Source: Alopecurus myosuroides (lineage: Eukaryota > Streptophyta > Magnoliopsida > Poales > Poaceae). Taken from it: 64,000 bases of DNA. Below are positions 31,938 to 41,882 of the stretch, piece after piece. How positions within the stretch are numbered: position 1 is the first letter of the stretch; each line of letters starts with the position of its first letter. The notes under the pieces were generated by a model. The model did not search any database and was not told the origin of the DNA. It was given only the letters and a program-made list of their open reading frames with translations. The stretch lies in the NCBI GenBank assembly GCA_028641055.1, contig CM054059.1, positions 45,024,477 through 45,088,476 of the forward strand. Direction: 5' to 3'. The position numbers and the translations under genes are program-made.

Positions 31938-32918
31938 CTAAGTACGGAAAGGGACATAACTTGCTAGACGTTCCCAGGCTTTCGCAATCCACTTGACTTT
32001 GTCGGATTTCTTCAGCAGCTTGTAGAGTGGTAAGGCTTTATCCCCTAGCCGACTAATAAATCTGCTGACGGCTGCTGCAGAACCCGTCAGTCTTTGGACA
32101 TCTTTGACGCACGTAGGTTTCGTGATGTTCAAGATTGCCTTGATCTTTTCCGGGTTAACTTCTATTCCTCTGTGAGAAACGATGAAACCCAGAAGTTTTC
32201 CCGAGGGAACCCCGAATACGCACTTAGATGGATTCAACTTCATCTTGTAAGTGCGCAAGTTTTCGAAAGTTTCTCGCAAATCCTCAAGGAGTGTATCTTT
32301 TTCCTTGGTTACGACAGCAATATCGTCCACGTAAACATGGACGTTTTTGCCAATCTGACTGTGCAAACAACGTTGCATGCAGCGCTGGTAGGTTGCACCT
32401 GCGTTCTTCAGGCCGAACGGCATGGTTACATAATAGTACGTCCCGTACGGGGTTATGAAAGAAGTCTTGATTTGATCTTCCTTTTTCATGCGTATTTGGT
32501 GGTACCCGGAGTATGCATTCAAAAAGCATAAAAGTTCGGAGCCTGCAGTGGCGTCTATTATTTGATCGATTCGCGGTAGCGCGAACCTATCTTTTGGACA
32601 CAACTTGTTCAAACCTGTGTAATCTATACACATTCTAAGAGCAGTAGTGTCTTTCTTCGGTACTAATACCGGATTTGCGGACCTGTCAGTATGGATTACT
32701 TCCTTGATGAAATCCGCTGCTAAAAGCCGGATAATTTCCTTGCCAATAGCCTTCCGTCTCCTTCCGTCAAATCGACGGAGACCTTGTTTGACGGGTTTTG
32801 ATCCAGGAATAACCTTGAGTTGGTGCTCAGCAAGTTCCCTGGGTACGCCTGACATGTCCGCTGGACACCAGGCAAAAATATCCCAGTTCTCACGGAGGAA
32901 CTTGATGAGCTCGCCTTC
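31938..32918 (-). pseudogene. Gypsy A reverse transcriptase, 3' end fused by deletion
   Basis: The frame is open from the TAG at 32919, with the first ATG at 32855 (MSGVPRELAEHQLKVIPGSK). RT blocks are intact: KPVKQGLRRFDGRRRKAIGKEI, WIN-type NPVLVPKKD, RMCIDYTGLNK, the FLNAYSGYHQI motif, MPFGLKNAGATYQ and the catalytic VYVDDIAVV. The thumb ends LYKLLKKSDKVKWI. Within the next codon or two (near 31975) the frame jumps to the terminal integrase region (AWERLASYVPF in place of RPWNIQQLRPF). The connection domain, both RNase H domains and integrase are therefore gone. Confidence 0.9.
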
Positions 32919-33878
32919 CTATTTGTCAGTCATCCCAGTCCCTACGACGACAAATTTTGTCGGATCTTTGGGATCTAGGATTACCTGTCTTGTATTCTCG
33001 GACGCCTTGAAGCTGTCTGTTGGCTTCCGGGTTTCTTTTCCTGCCGGCATTTCTGCCGGCGATACCTCTTTGGCTAATTCCTTCAGTTCTTCCTTTGCTA
33101 TGACTCTCTGAGCGCAAAGGGCGTTTTCTTTCTCCAACTCATTCGCCAGCTTGAAATCACCGACAATAGTGATTACTCCTCCTTTGGGTCCTGGCATCTT
33201 CAGCTTGTTATAGATATAACAAGATCTTGCCATGAATTTGGCGAAAGCTGGACGTCCGAGTATTGCGTGATACACGCTTTCGAACGGCACTACTTCGAAG
33301 GATACTTTTTCCTGCCGGAAGTGATCTTTATCTCCGAAGGTGACATCTAGGGAAATTTCTCCTAGGGATCGTGCTTGCCTGCCAGGAACAATGCCATGGA
33401 AGCGTATGTTGCTGTAGTTGAGCTGAGACTCGGAAATCTTCAGATGCTTCAGTGTATCCAGGTACATTATATTAATGCTGGATCCTCCATCCATCAGCAC
33501 TCTTCTTAGCCTAGTGTTTTGAACAATAGGGCTTACAACAAGAGCTTGTGTGCCGGGTTCAGGGATATTTCCGGGATGATCAGACTGATCCCAGATTATC
33601 GGTGTGTTGGAGTACTTCAAGAATTTCGGGGTTGTCGGAACAACCGCGTTTATTTCTCGAAGTGTTCTTTTGGCCACCTTTGCTGACGGAGTTGCTAAGA
33701 AAGTTAGCATTGCTTCTCCATCAACTCTCGGAAATTTGGGTTCGCCCTTTCGCTGTTGTTCCTGGATTTTTTCGTCAGTGTCCGATTCACTGTCTTCTTT
33801 GTCAGCTTCTGGCTTTTGTTTGGCGGGTTTCCTTTTGGAACCCTTCCCCTTACTTCCGGATCCTGCACTACCTTTCAT
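32919..33878 (-). pseudogene. Gypsy A gag C-terminal linker and aspartic protease
   Basis: 319 codons open from MKGSAGSGSKGKGSKRKPAK. The retropepsin active site reads RVLMDGGSSINIMYLDTL; DGGSS is normal for this clade. Downstream are the flap and ILGRPAFAKF segments, then a hydrophilic linker. It ends at a TAG after GTGMTDK. The same TAG stands at the same place in Gypsy B. Confidence 0.85.
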
Positions 33879-33965
33879 GTGCTTATTCAGCCGGCATTGC
33901 GCGTTTGTATGGGTGGGTTTCCCAAATTGTGAGTGGCGGACACAAGGTTCCGACTTAATCCTTTC

Positions 33966-35201
33966 CTACTCCTCTGGAGTGTAGTTGATTGGATCTGGGT
34001 TGCGTCCTTTCCACTTGTTCCCCTTTTCTCCTCCAAAGGCTATGTTGAACTCTTTGGGTTTCGTCGTTGTTTCTGGAGTTCCTTTTTTGTCAGAACGAGG
34101 GGTCTTCTTGGCAAGTATCAGTGATTCGATATTGCCTCCTCTTGCTCTGATGTCGTCTTCGGCTGCGGCGTTCTCATTGGCGGTTGTAAGCATAGATCCG
34201 AGATCTTTGTGCTTTTTGGAAGCAACCATGAACGGTACGAGTCCAGGTTTTAGGCCATTGACGAAAGCATGCATTGCTTGTACGTCAGTTACTCCAGAGC
34301 AACTATTCTTCATTGCTGTCCATCTGGAGATGAAATCCACGTATGGTTCATCCTCGAATTGGGTGCAACGGTTTAGCTGGTTGATGCTGTTCGGGCGTTT
34401 GTACGTTCCCCGGAAATGCTGAGTGAATACTCTAGCCATATCATCCCAGCTGTCGACAGTTCTTGATGGTAATCCATTGATCCAATCTCTGGCTCTGTCC
34501 AGCAACATTAGGGGAAGAAACTTGACAGCTTCCATGTCTGTCCCATTGTTGATCTGGACGGCTGTATAGTAGTCTGAGAGCCAGGTATCCGGGTTTGTGC
34601 TGCCGGTGTACTTCTGGTACGTTGGACCGACCTTGGCAAAGCCAGAATGCAGGGTTATTCTTCAGATCCTGTCAGTAAAACACTTAGGACCAAAGTATAG
34701 ATCATCCTTTTCTGCTCTATCAATGTGTGCAGAATATCTTCCGGCTGAATGGACAGAAGGGGATCTGCTCCTTTCTCTTCCATTGTTGCGCGGACGCGTT
34801 TTTCCGGGATTATTTCTATCTCTTCCATGGTCACGCCCTTTTGGATTAGGCGGAGTTCTGCTCCTGTGCATTTCTTTGTCCTTAGGAGGTGTCCGGGATC
34901 TCTCACGCCTGTGAGGTATATCATATCTCCCAGCTTTCTCAGCTGGGTTTCTCGGAGGTGGCATTATTTTGCCGTCGTTCCGGTGTTTGTCTTCCCGATC
35001 ATGGGGTTTATGTCCATCTTTCGGGAGATGGGATGCGGTCCTAGACGCTGCATCCCGGTTGTCGGGTTTTTTATTGTCTTTTCTCGGATCCTCTTTTTTA
35101 TCCTTTGAATTGTCTGAATCCTCGGGTTCTTCCGGTCCAGGTGCTCCAGCAGCGCAAGTAGCTGTTTTGCATAGGGCGGAGTTATCGTGCAGCCTCCCTG
35201 A
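33966..35201 (-). pseudogene. Gypsy A gag, middle and core
   Basis: Three in-frame interruptions relative to Gypsy B: TGA at 35199-35201, TGA just after FTDRI (34662) and TAG after NYTPEE (33966). Between them are an Arg/Ser/Pro-rich region (RYDIPHRRERSRTPPKDKEM) and the retrotransposon gag core (VKFLPLMLLDRARDWINGLP, WDDMARVFTQHFRGTYKRP). A CVRHSQFGKPTHTNAQC Cys/His segment follows the last stop. The stops are of CGA-to-TGA and TGG-to-TAG type, as expected from decay of methylated cytosines. Confidence 0.82.
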
Positions 35202-36653
35202 TCACTCTTGGGCGCGCTGTTGTTGTTGCAATGCTTTTCCTAAGAAAGCATACACCCCTTGGAGTTTTTCCCCGTTGGAGTACAGATCGTTGTTGAGGAT
35301 GGCGAACGCTGCTTCCGCGTTTTCTGCTGCGGTCTTGTATATTGGTTCGCCCCTAGCATCTTTGCCGTTTACCTGCTTTTGCCAAGATGGGTTATGGAAC
35401 CTTTCTTTTGGCGGCAGTTCTTCCGGTCTTACGATTCCGGGTAACCTAGTAGGTTTTAACGCGGATCTATTCTTTCTCTCGTACTCCTCTATTTCTTCCT
35501 TCATGACCTTGATGTCATTATGGGTTTGTTGGAGATGTTGCCGAGATCTGAGTAGATGTTGCTGTTGCCGTTGGAAAGCTTGTCTCCTGGCTTCCAGCAT
35601 CTCAGGGGGTTCATCTGGTCCCACTGGTGTTTGCAATAGCTCTTGCTCTTCCTGTTCCGTCATTGGCGGAGCAGTGATTTCTTTGGATTTCTTCTCCGTA
35701 GGCTTCGTTCTGCTAGCATCTCCTACTTCCAGGTTTTCATCAGCGAGATCAGCTGATTTTTTCTTCCGGATTTTGTATTGGAGTTTCTTAGCAGCACGGT
35801 GCTTTTTCTTGGAAGAGGGAGGTTTTTTGACAGGTTCATGTTCTGTCATCTCCTTGACATTGGGGAATACCGGAGAAGTTTCTCCGTCTTCTCTCTCTTC
35901 CTCTGGCGGAGGGGTTTTAGGGCTTTCCTGGCTGCCGGCGTCCGTGGTATCAGCCGGTTTCGCCATTAGAACTTCATGGAATCCCTCTTGAAAGGACTTA
36001 ACTTTTCTTTCGAAGTCGTCCTCATCTTCGGAATCGAAGTCGTCCGATCCGGTTTCCGACTCTAATCTTGCCTCGATAGCGGCTAATACTGAGTCGGCTT
36101 CCGAGTTCGTCGTCTTGTTGACGGATGTCGGATCTTCCACCTCCGTGGGTGTGGGGTCTTCCGTCTCTGTGACGGGTATCGGATCTTCCGTCTCTGCGAC
36201 GGGTGTATTGTTGTCTGCCTCTTGCACGGGATTTCCGTCATCCGTGTTTTCGGCGACTGCGGACTGCACCATGCCGATGAAGTGTAAGTCACATTTTTTG
36301 TCGGCGATCTGAGCAGAATCCGGTATCATAGTCATCTTCGACTGGGTATAGGCGGGTGGGATAAATTTGCTTCCACCGCAAAACCCCATTGCTTCTGCAG
36401 TTAGTCCGATAAAGATGTTAGCAGATCCTATCGGTAACACGCAGGCACTTACCAGGTGGTTTTGCGCCGGTATGTAGGATCCGTTGTCGAGGAAGCGTCC
36501 GACGTTGTCGTCGAACTCCAGGCTTCTGACAGTGATTGATCTTCCGATTCCGCCAAGTATCCCAGATCGGAACTTCACGCCTGACGTCGTTTGCCCCACG
36601 GTGGGCGCCAACTGTCGAGACATCGTAGTAGTTTTCATAGACGGGGGTGCCAT
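35202..36653 (-). CDS. Gypsy A gag N-terminal frame, starting inside the LTR
   Basis: 483 codons. The ATG at 36653 lies in the U5 end of the 5' LTR; the frame runs through the LTR boundary (36613) and the PBS (encoding QLAPTVG) into gag. The same arrangement is in Gypsy B (MAPSSM...TMSQQLAPTVG). Beyond it lies a conserved block (GILGGI, VRSLEFDD, LDNGSYIPAQNH, GSANIFIGLTAEAMGFCGGS). Next come a Thr/Glu/Asp-rich repeat region (VAETEDPIPVTETEDPTPTE), Lys-rich and Gln-rich parts, and KTAAENAEAAFAILNNDLYS. It is cut by the TGA at 35199. The function of the N-terminal block is unknown to me. Confidence 0.7.
   Translation of the reverse strand: MAPPSMKTTTMSRQLAPTVGQTTSGVKFRSGILGGIGRSITVRSLEFDDNVGRFLDNGSYIPAQNHLVSACVLPIGSANIFIGLTAEAMGFCGGSKFIPPAYTQSKMTMIPDSAQIADKKCDLHFIGMVQSAVAENTDDGNPVQEADNNTPVAETEDPIPVTETEDPTPTEVEDPTSVNKTTNSEADSVLAAIEARLESETGSDDFDSEDEDDFERKVKSFQEGFHEVLMAKPADTTDAGSQESPKTPPPEEEREDGETSPVFPNVKEMTEHEPVKKPPSSKKKHRAAKKLQYKIRKKKSADLADENLEVGDASRTKPTEKKSKEITAPPMTEQEEQELLQTPVGPDEPPEMLEARRQAFQRQQQHLLRSRQHLQQTHNDIKVMKEEIEEYERKNRSALKPTRLPGIVRPEELPPKERFHNPSWQKQVNGKDARGEPIYKTAAENAEAAFAILNNDLYSNGEKLQGVYAFLGKALQQQQRAQE
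36593..36610 (-). other. Gypsy A primer-binding site
   Basis: TGGCGCCCACCGTGGGGC on the minus strand, two bases after the 5' LTR. Gypsy B has the identical 18 bases (49188-49205). TGGCGCC starts are common for Ty3/gypsy PBSs; I do not assign the tRNA. Confidence 0.8.
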
Positions 36654-37168
36654 GAGACTACGGTAGAGACGTGGGGTAACGGGATCGCGTAGTTAAGGTT
36701 GAACACAGGATTTACCCAGGTTCGGTACGTCGCGACAGTACGACGTGCCTACTCCTGCACTTCTCACTAATCAGGACTAAAGCCTGTAAACAAGGTTACA
36801 ATGTGAGGGTTTAGATCTAAGCTACTCGACGAGGATGAGATTCTCGGCGAGTTGGCGTAGAGCTTCTCTGTTATTCGTCTCCTTGTTTAATCTATCTCCC
36901 GTCCGGCTTTATATAATAGCCGGATTAGGGCTTACAGAATAGGAAACCTAGAGGACTACGGTAACTTGTAACTTGGAAAGCAGGGAATCCGTCTTCTCCT
37001 CCAAGCCAGATCACCTGGGCCGTGATCCGGATTCTTCTAGAATCCAGCTTCTGTGCGTCGGGTTACTGGGCCGCCTAATGGACCTGAGCCCACTACCACT
37101 TAGGTCACCCTGGTAATCCGGCACTTTATCTACCATCTTCTATACCCCTATTTGGTATATATCCGACA
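36613..37168 (-). repeat. Gypsy A 5' LTR (right)
   Basis: 556 bp, differing from the left copy at about eight positions. Followed by TSD GTCTG. Confidence 0.95.
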
Positions 37169-37173
37169 GTCTG

Positions 37174-37873
37174 CGTGTTGTATATCATATCCATGTGATA
37201 TGTTGTAATGGACAATCAAGATGGAGGTGCCACGAACCTTGGTGCCACGCCGGTGGAATGATGGAGATCATGCCATGATGCACAAGATGGAGATCAAGTG
37301 AGAGAAGGACCATATCATATCACATTATCCATGCATGTGATGTTTATCCTTTTATATGCATCTTATTTTGCTTAGATCGCGACGGTAGCATTATAAGATG
37401 ATCCCTCTCACTTAATATCAAGATAATAATGTGTTCTTCCTTAAGTATGCACCGTTAAGAAAGTTCGTCGTTTCGAGACACCACGTGATGATCGGGTGTG
37501 ATAGACTCAACGTTCGCATACAATGGGTGTTTTCAAGTCTAGCATGTACAGACATGGCCTTGAAACACACGCAATACTACGGTTCTACTTGGCGAGCCTA
37601 GCATGTACAGACATGGCCTCAGAACACGTAACCGAAAGGTAAAGCATGAGTCATATGGATGATATGATGAACATGTTGATGTTCGCCTTTGCAACTACAC
37701 CGTCTCACGTGATGATTGGTTTCGGTGTAGTGAATTTGGTTCGTGTAATCACTAAAGACGACTAAGAGGGATGTTGTTTTTGAGTGGGAGTTCATGGGAT
37801 AACTTTAGAATTAACTTGAACTTAATTTATCATAAACATAGTCTAAATAGTCTTTGCAAATATGTTGTAGATC
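37174..37873 (+). other. Copia 2 leader, right piece
   Basis: Continuation of the untranslated leader. Contains a 40-bp direct duplication (GTCTAGCATGTACAGACATG near 37536 and a nearly identical copy near 37597). No gene. Confidence 0.7.
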
Positions 37874-39049
37874 ATGGCACCACCTACCTTCAATTTCAAT
37901 ATGTTCATGGAGAAAGAGAAACTAGCGAACAATGGGAGCAACTTTACCAACTGGACACTTAACCTGAGGATTCTCCTCACCGCTTGCAAGAAGCTCTATG
38001 TGCTTGATGCACCTCTAGGTGACCAGCCCGCTGATGATGCTTATGATGAAGATAAAAATGTTTATCTGACTCAACAAGAAGACCACAGTATAGTTCACTG
38101 CGGCATCCTCTATGGATTAGAGCCAGAGCTGCGAAAACGTTTCGAGAACAGCACTGCATATGCCACAATGGGAGAATTGAAAATGATTTTCGATACCCAT
38201 GCCGCAGTTGAGAGTTATGACGCTTCAGAAAAGTTCTTTAGCTGCATGATGGAACAGAACAACTCCGTTAGTGAGCACGTACTCAAAATGTCTGCGTACG
38301 CTGATAAGCTCATAGCCTTGGGAATATCGATTCCCATTGAGCTAGGAATACATCATGTTCTCCAATCTCTGCCACCTAGTTACAAGAACTTCGTGATGAA
38401 CTATAATATGCAAATCATGAAGAAGTCTCTTCCTGATCTTCTCTCGATACTTAAAACTGCTGAAGTAGAGATCAAGAAAGAACATCAAGTGTTCATGATC
38501 AATAAGACCACTAGTTTCAAGAAAGGCAAGCCAAGGGTAAACTTCAAGAAGGGTGGCAAATCTGTTGCTGCTACTGAGAAGAAAACCAGGCATGGCCCTA
38601 AGCCTGAGACTGAGTGTTTTTATTGCAAGGGTACTGGCCACTGGAAGCGCAATTGCCCCAAATATCTGGCAGATAAGAAGGTCGGCAAAGTGAACAAAGC
38701 TATATTTGATATACTTGTTATTGATGTGTACCTTACTAGTACTCGCAGTAGCACCTGGGTATTTGATACTGGTTCGGTTACTCACATATGTAACTCGAAA
38801 CAGGAGCTGCAGAATAAGCGACCACTGGCAAAGGATGAGGTGACAATGCGCGTCGGCAATGGATCAAGAGTTGATGTGATCGCCGTTGGGACGCTGCCTC
38901 TACGTCTACCATCGGGATTAGTTATAAACCTCAATAATTGTTATTTGGTGCCTGCATTAAGCATGAATATCGTTTCTGGATCTTGCTTAATGCGGGATGG
39001 TTATTCCTTTAAGTCTGAGAACAATGGGTTGTTTGATTTATATGAATAA
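37874..39049 (+). pseudogene. Copia 2 gag and protease
   Basis: The ATG at 37874 opens MAPPTFNFNMFMEKEKLANN. The gag core (NGSNFTNWTLNLRILLT...LSILKTAEVEIKKEH), zinc knuckle CFYCKGTGHWKRNC and an intact protease site (WVFDTGSVTHICNS) follow. The frame fails at about 39020-39049, where the next domain is read in another frame (frameshift near GLFDLYE). Confidence 0.88.
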
Positions 39050-39620
39050 TATCTTTTATGGTCATGCACCTGAGAAGAATGGTTTATTTCTTTTGAATCT
39101 TGATAGTATTGATACACATATTCATAATGTGAATGCCAAAAGAATTAAGTTAAATGATGATATTGCTACTTACATGTGGCATTGCCGCTTAGGTCATATT
39201 GGTGTTAAATGCATGAAGAAGCTCCATTCTGATGGACTCTTAGAATCACTTGATTATGAATCATTTGAAACATGTGAACCATGCCTTATGGGCAAGATGA
39301 CTAGAACCCCGATTTCTGGAACCATGGAACGGGCGAAAGACTTACTGGAAATCATACATACTGATGTGTGTGGACCAATGAGTGTATCGGCGCGCGGTGG
39401 ATATCGTTATTTTGTCACTTTCACAGATGATTTGATTAGATATGGGTATATTTACTTAATGAAACACAAATATGAGACGTTTGAAAAGTTCAAAGAATTT
39501 CAGTGTGAAGTTGGAAATCATCGTAACAGAAAGATTATATTTCTACGGTCTCATTGTGGAGGTGAATATCTAAGTTACGAGTTTGGCATGCATATGAAAC
39601 AATGTGGAATAGTTTCATAA
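39050..39620 (+). pseudogene. Copia 2 integrase, N-terminal half
   Basis: Frame open through 38997-39620. Zinc finger HCRLGHIGVKCMKKLH...CEPCLMGK, first catalytic Asp in IHTDVCGP. The second catalytic Asp is lost: the family's LRSDRGGEY reads LRSHCGGEY. A TAA (39618-39620) after CGIVS replaces a Gln codon. Confidence 0.87.
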
Positions 39621-40646
39621 CTCACACCTGCCGGAACACCACAGCGTAATGGTGTTTCCGAACGTCGTAATCGTACTTTATTGGATATGGTTCGATCTAT
39701 GATGTCTCTTACAGATTTGCCACTATCGTTTTGGGGTTATGCACTAGAGACCGTTGCATTCACTTTAAATAGGGCACCATCTAAATCCGTTGAAACGACA
39801 TCGTATGAATTATGGTTTGGAAACAAACCTAAGCTGTCATTTCTAAAAGTTTGGGGATGCGATGTTTATGTGAAGAAGCTTCAACCTGATAAACTCGAAC
39901 CCAAAGCGGAAAAATGCGTCTTCATAGGATACCCTAAAGAAACAATAGGGTACACCTTCTATCACAGATCCGAAGGCAAGATTTTCGTTGCCAAGAATGG
40001 ATCCTTTTTGGAGAAGGAGTTTCTCTCGAAAGATGTGAATAGTAGGAAGGTAGAAATCGACGAGGTTATTGAACCTTCTCTTCTTGGAATGGCGAGTAGC
40101 GCAGCGCCAGAAGTTGTTCCGGTGACGACCCCGTCAGTTGAAGAGAGAGCTAATGATCAAAATCATGAAACTCCAGAAGAGGAAACTGTCGCACCTCGCA
40201 GGTCAACTAGGGAACGTACAGCTCCTGAACTGTATGGAGATCCTGTATTAAACTTCATAGTAGATGGAGGTGATAACCCTGCGACGTATGATGAAGGGAC
40301 GATGAGCCCAGATTCCAACGAATGGCTTGAAGCCATGAAATCCGAAATAGGATCCATATACGAAAACCAAGTTTGGACTTTAGGGGACTTACCCAATGAC
40401 CGCAAGGCCGTTGAGAACAAATGGATCTTTAAAAAGAAAATTGACGCTGATGGTAATGTGACCGTCTATCAAGCTCGACTTGTCGCAAAAGGTTTTCGAC
40501 AAATTCAAGGAGTTGACTATGATGAGACTTTCTCACCAGTAGAGATGCTTAAGTCAGTTAGGATTATGTTAGCAGTTGCTGCATTTTTTTATTATGAAAT
40601 CTGGCAGATGGATGTCAAAACGGTGTTCCTTAATGGTGACATTTAG
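39621..40646 (+). pseudogene. Copia 2 integrase C-terminal half and RT fingers/palm
   Basis: Continues directly after the TAA. NGVSERRNRTLLDMVRSMMS holds the integrase Glu. RT starts about VWTLGDLPNDRKAVENKWIF and reaches WQMDVKTVFLNGDI. Two TAGs follow (40644-40646, 40650-40652). Confidence 0.87.
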
Positions 40647-40652
40647 GAATAG

Positions 40653-41849
40653 TTGTATATGATGCAACCCAAAGGTTTTGTTGATCCTAAGGATGTTGAC
40701 AAGGTGTGTAAGCTTCAACGTTCCATTTATGGACTGAAGCAAGCATCCCGGAGTTGGAACCTCCATTTTGATAAGGTGATCAAAGGGTTTGGATTTGTCC
40801 AAACATACAGAGAAGCTTGTATTTACAAGAAAGTGAGTGGGAGCTCTATAGCATTTCTAGTACTATATGTGGATGACATATTGTTGATTGGAAATGATAT
40901 AGAACTTTTAAAAAGCGTAAAAGGTTATTTGAACAGTAGTTTTTCGATGAAAGACCTCGGTGAAGCAGCTTATATATTAGGCATCAAAATCTACATGGAT
41001 AGATCAAGACGCTTAATTGGACTTTCGCAAAGTACATATCATGACAAGATTCTGAAGAAGTTCAGAATGGAAGATAGTAGGAAGGGGTTCTTACCTATGT
41101 TGCAAGGCAAAACGTTGAGTAAGACTCAATGTCCAGCTACAACAGAAGATAGAGAAAAGATGAATAAGACTCCCTATGCTCTAGCCATAGGTTCTATCAT
41201 GTATGCTATGCTATGTACAAGACCTAATGTGGCACATGCTATTAGTTTGACTAGTAGGTACCAATCCGATCCAGGTTTGGAACACTGGATGGCGGTCAAG
41301 AATATCTTTAAGTACTTGAGAAGAACTAAGGATATGTTCCTCGTATATGGCGGTGAAGAAGAGCTCGTCGCAAGATATTACGTCGATGCTAGCTTCGACA
41401 CTGATCCGGATGACTCTAAGTCTCAATCCGGGTACATATTTGTTATGAATGGAGGAGCAGTAAGCTGGAGGATTTCCAAGCAATACGTGGTGGCGAGATC
41501 ATCAACAGAAGCCGAATATGTTGCTGCCTCGGAGGCAACACAGGAAGCAGTTTGGATGAAGGAGTTCATATCCGAACTAGGCGTGGTTCCGAGTGCGTTG
41601 GACCTAATGGTTATCTATTGTGACAACAATGGTTCCATAGCCAATTCTAAGGATCCAAGGTCTCACAAGAATTCCAAACATATCAAGCGCCGTTTTCACT
41701 CCATCCGTGAACATGTCGCAGATGGGGATGTGAAGATTTGCAAAGTACATACGGATCTGAATGTGGCAGATCCGTTGACTAAACCACTCTCAAGGGCAAA
41801 ACATGATCAACACCAGAACTCAATGGGTGTTAGATTCATCACTATGTAA
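40653..41849 (+). pseudogene. Copia 2 RT palm/thumb and RNase H
   Basis: YGLKQASRSWN and an intact YVDD (VLYVDDILLIGND). RNase H has YYVDASF, STEAEYVAASEA and VHTDLNVADPLTKPL. It ends in TAA at 41847-41849, followed by a short spacer and the PPT AAGTGGGAGAC before the 3' LTR at 41883. Confidence 0.88.
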
Positions 41850-41882
41850 TATAGATTGTTGCTCCTAGTGCAAGTGGGAGAC

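Larger units (their letters stand above)
27283..37168 (-). mobile_element. Gypsy A: internally deleted Tat-type element inside Copia 2
   Basis: 9886 bp with two 556-bp LTRs (27283-27838, 36613-37168) and TSD GTCTG (27278-27282, 37169-37173). It is a relative of Gypsy B with the same order on the minus strand: LTR, PBS, gag, protease, RT; then RNase H and integrase are missing; then the opposite-strand gene and the 3' LTR. Eight LTR mismatches by eye (1.4 %) make it the youngest retroelement insertion here. It cannot integrate on its own. Confidence 0.95.

Noticed and set aside
34969..35991. 340-codon plus-strand frame, Ser/Cys/Phe-rich
   Set aside because: It is the antisense shadow of Gypsy A gag; the equivalent frame in Gypsy B (47526-48176) is similarly open only because gag is charged and repetitive.
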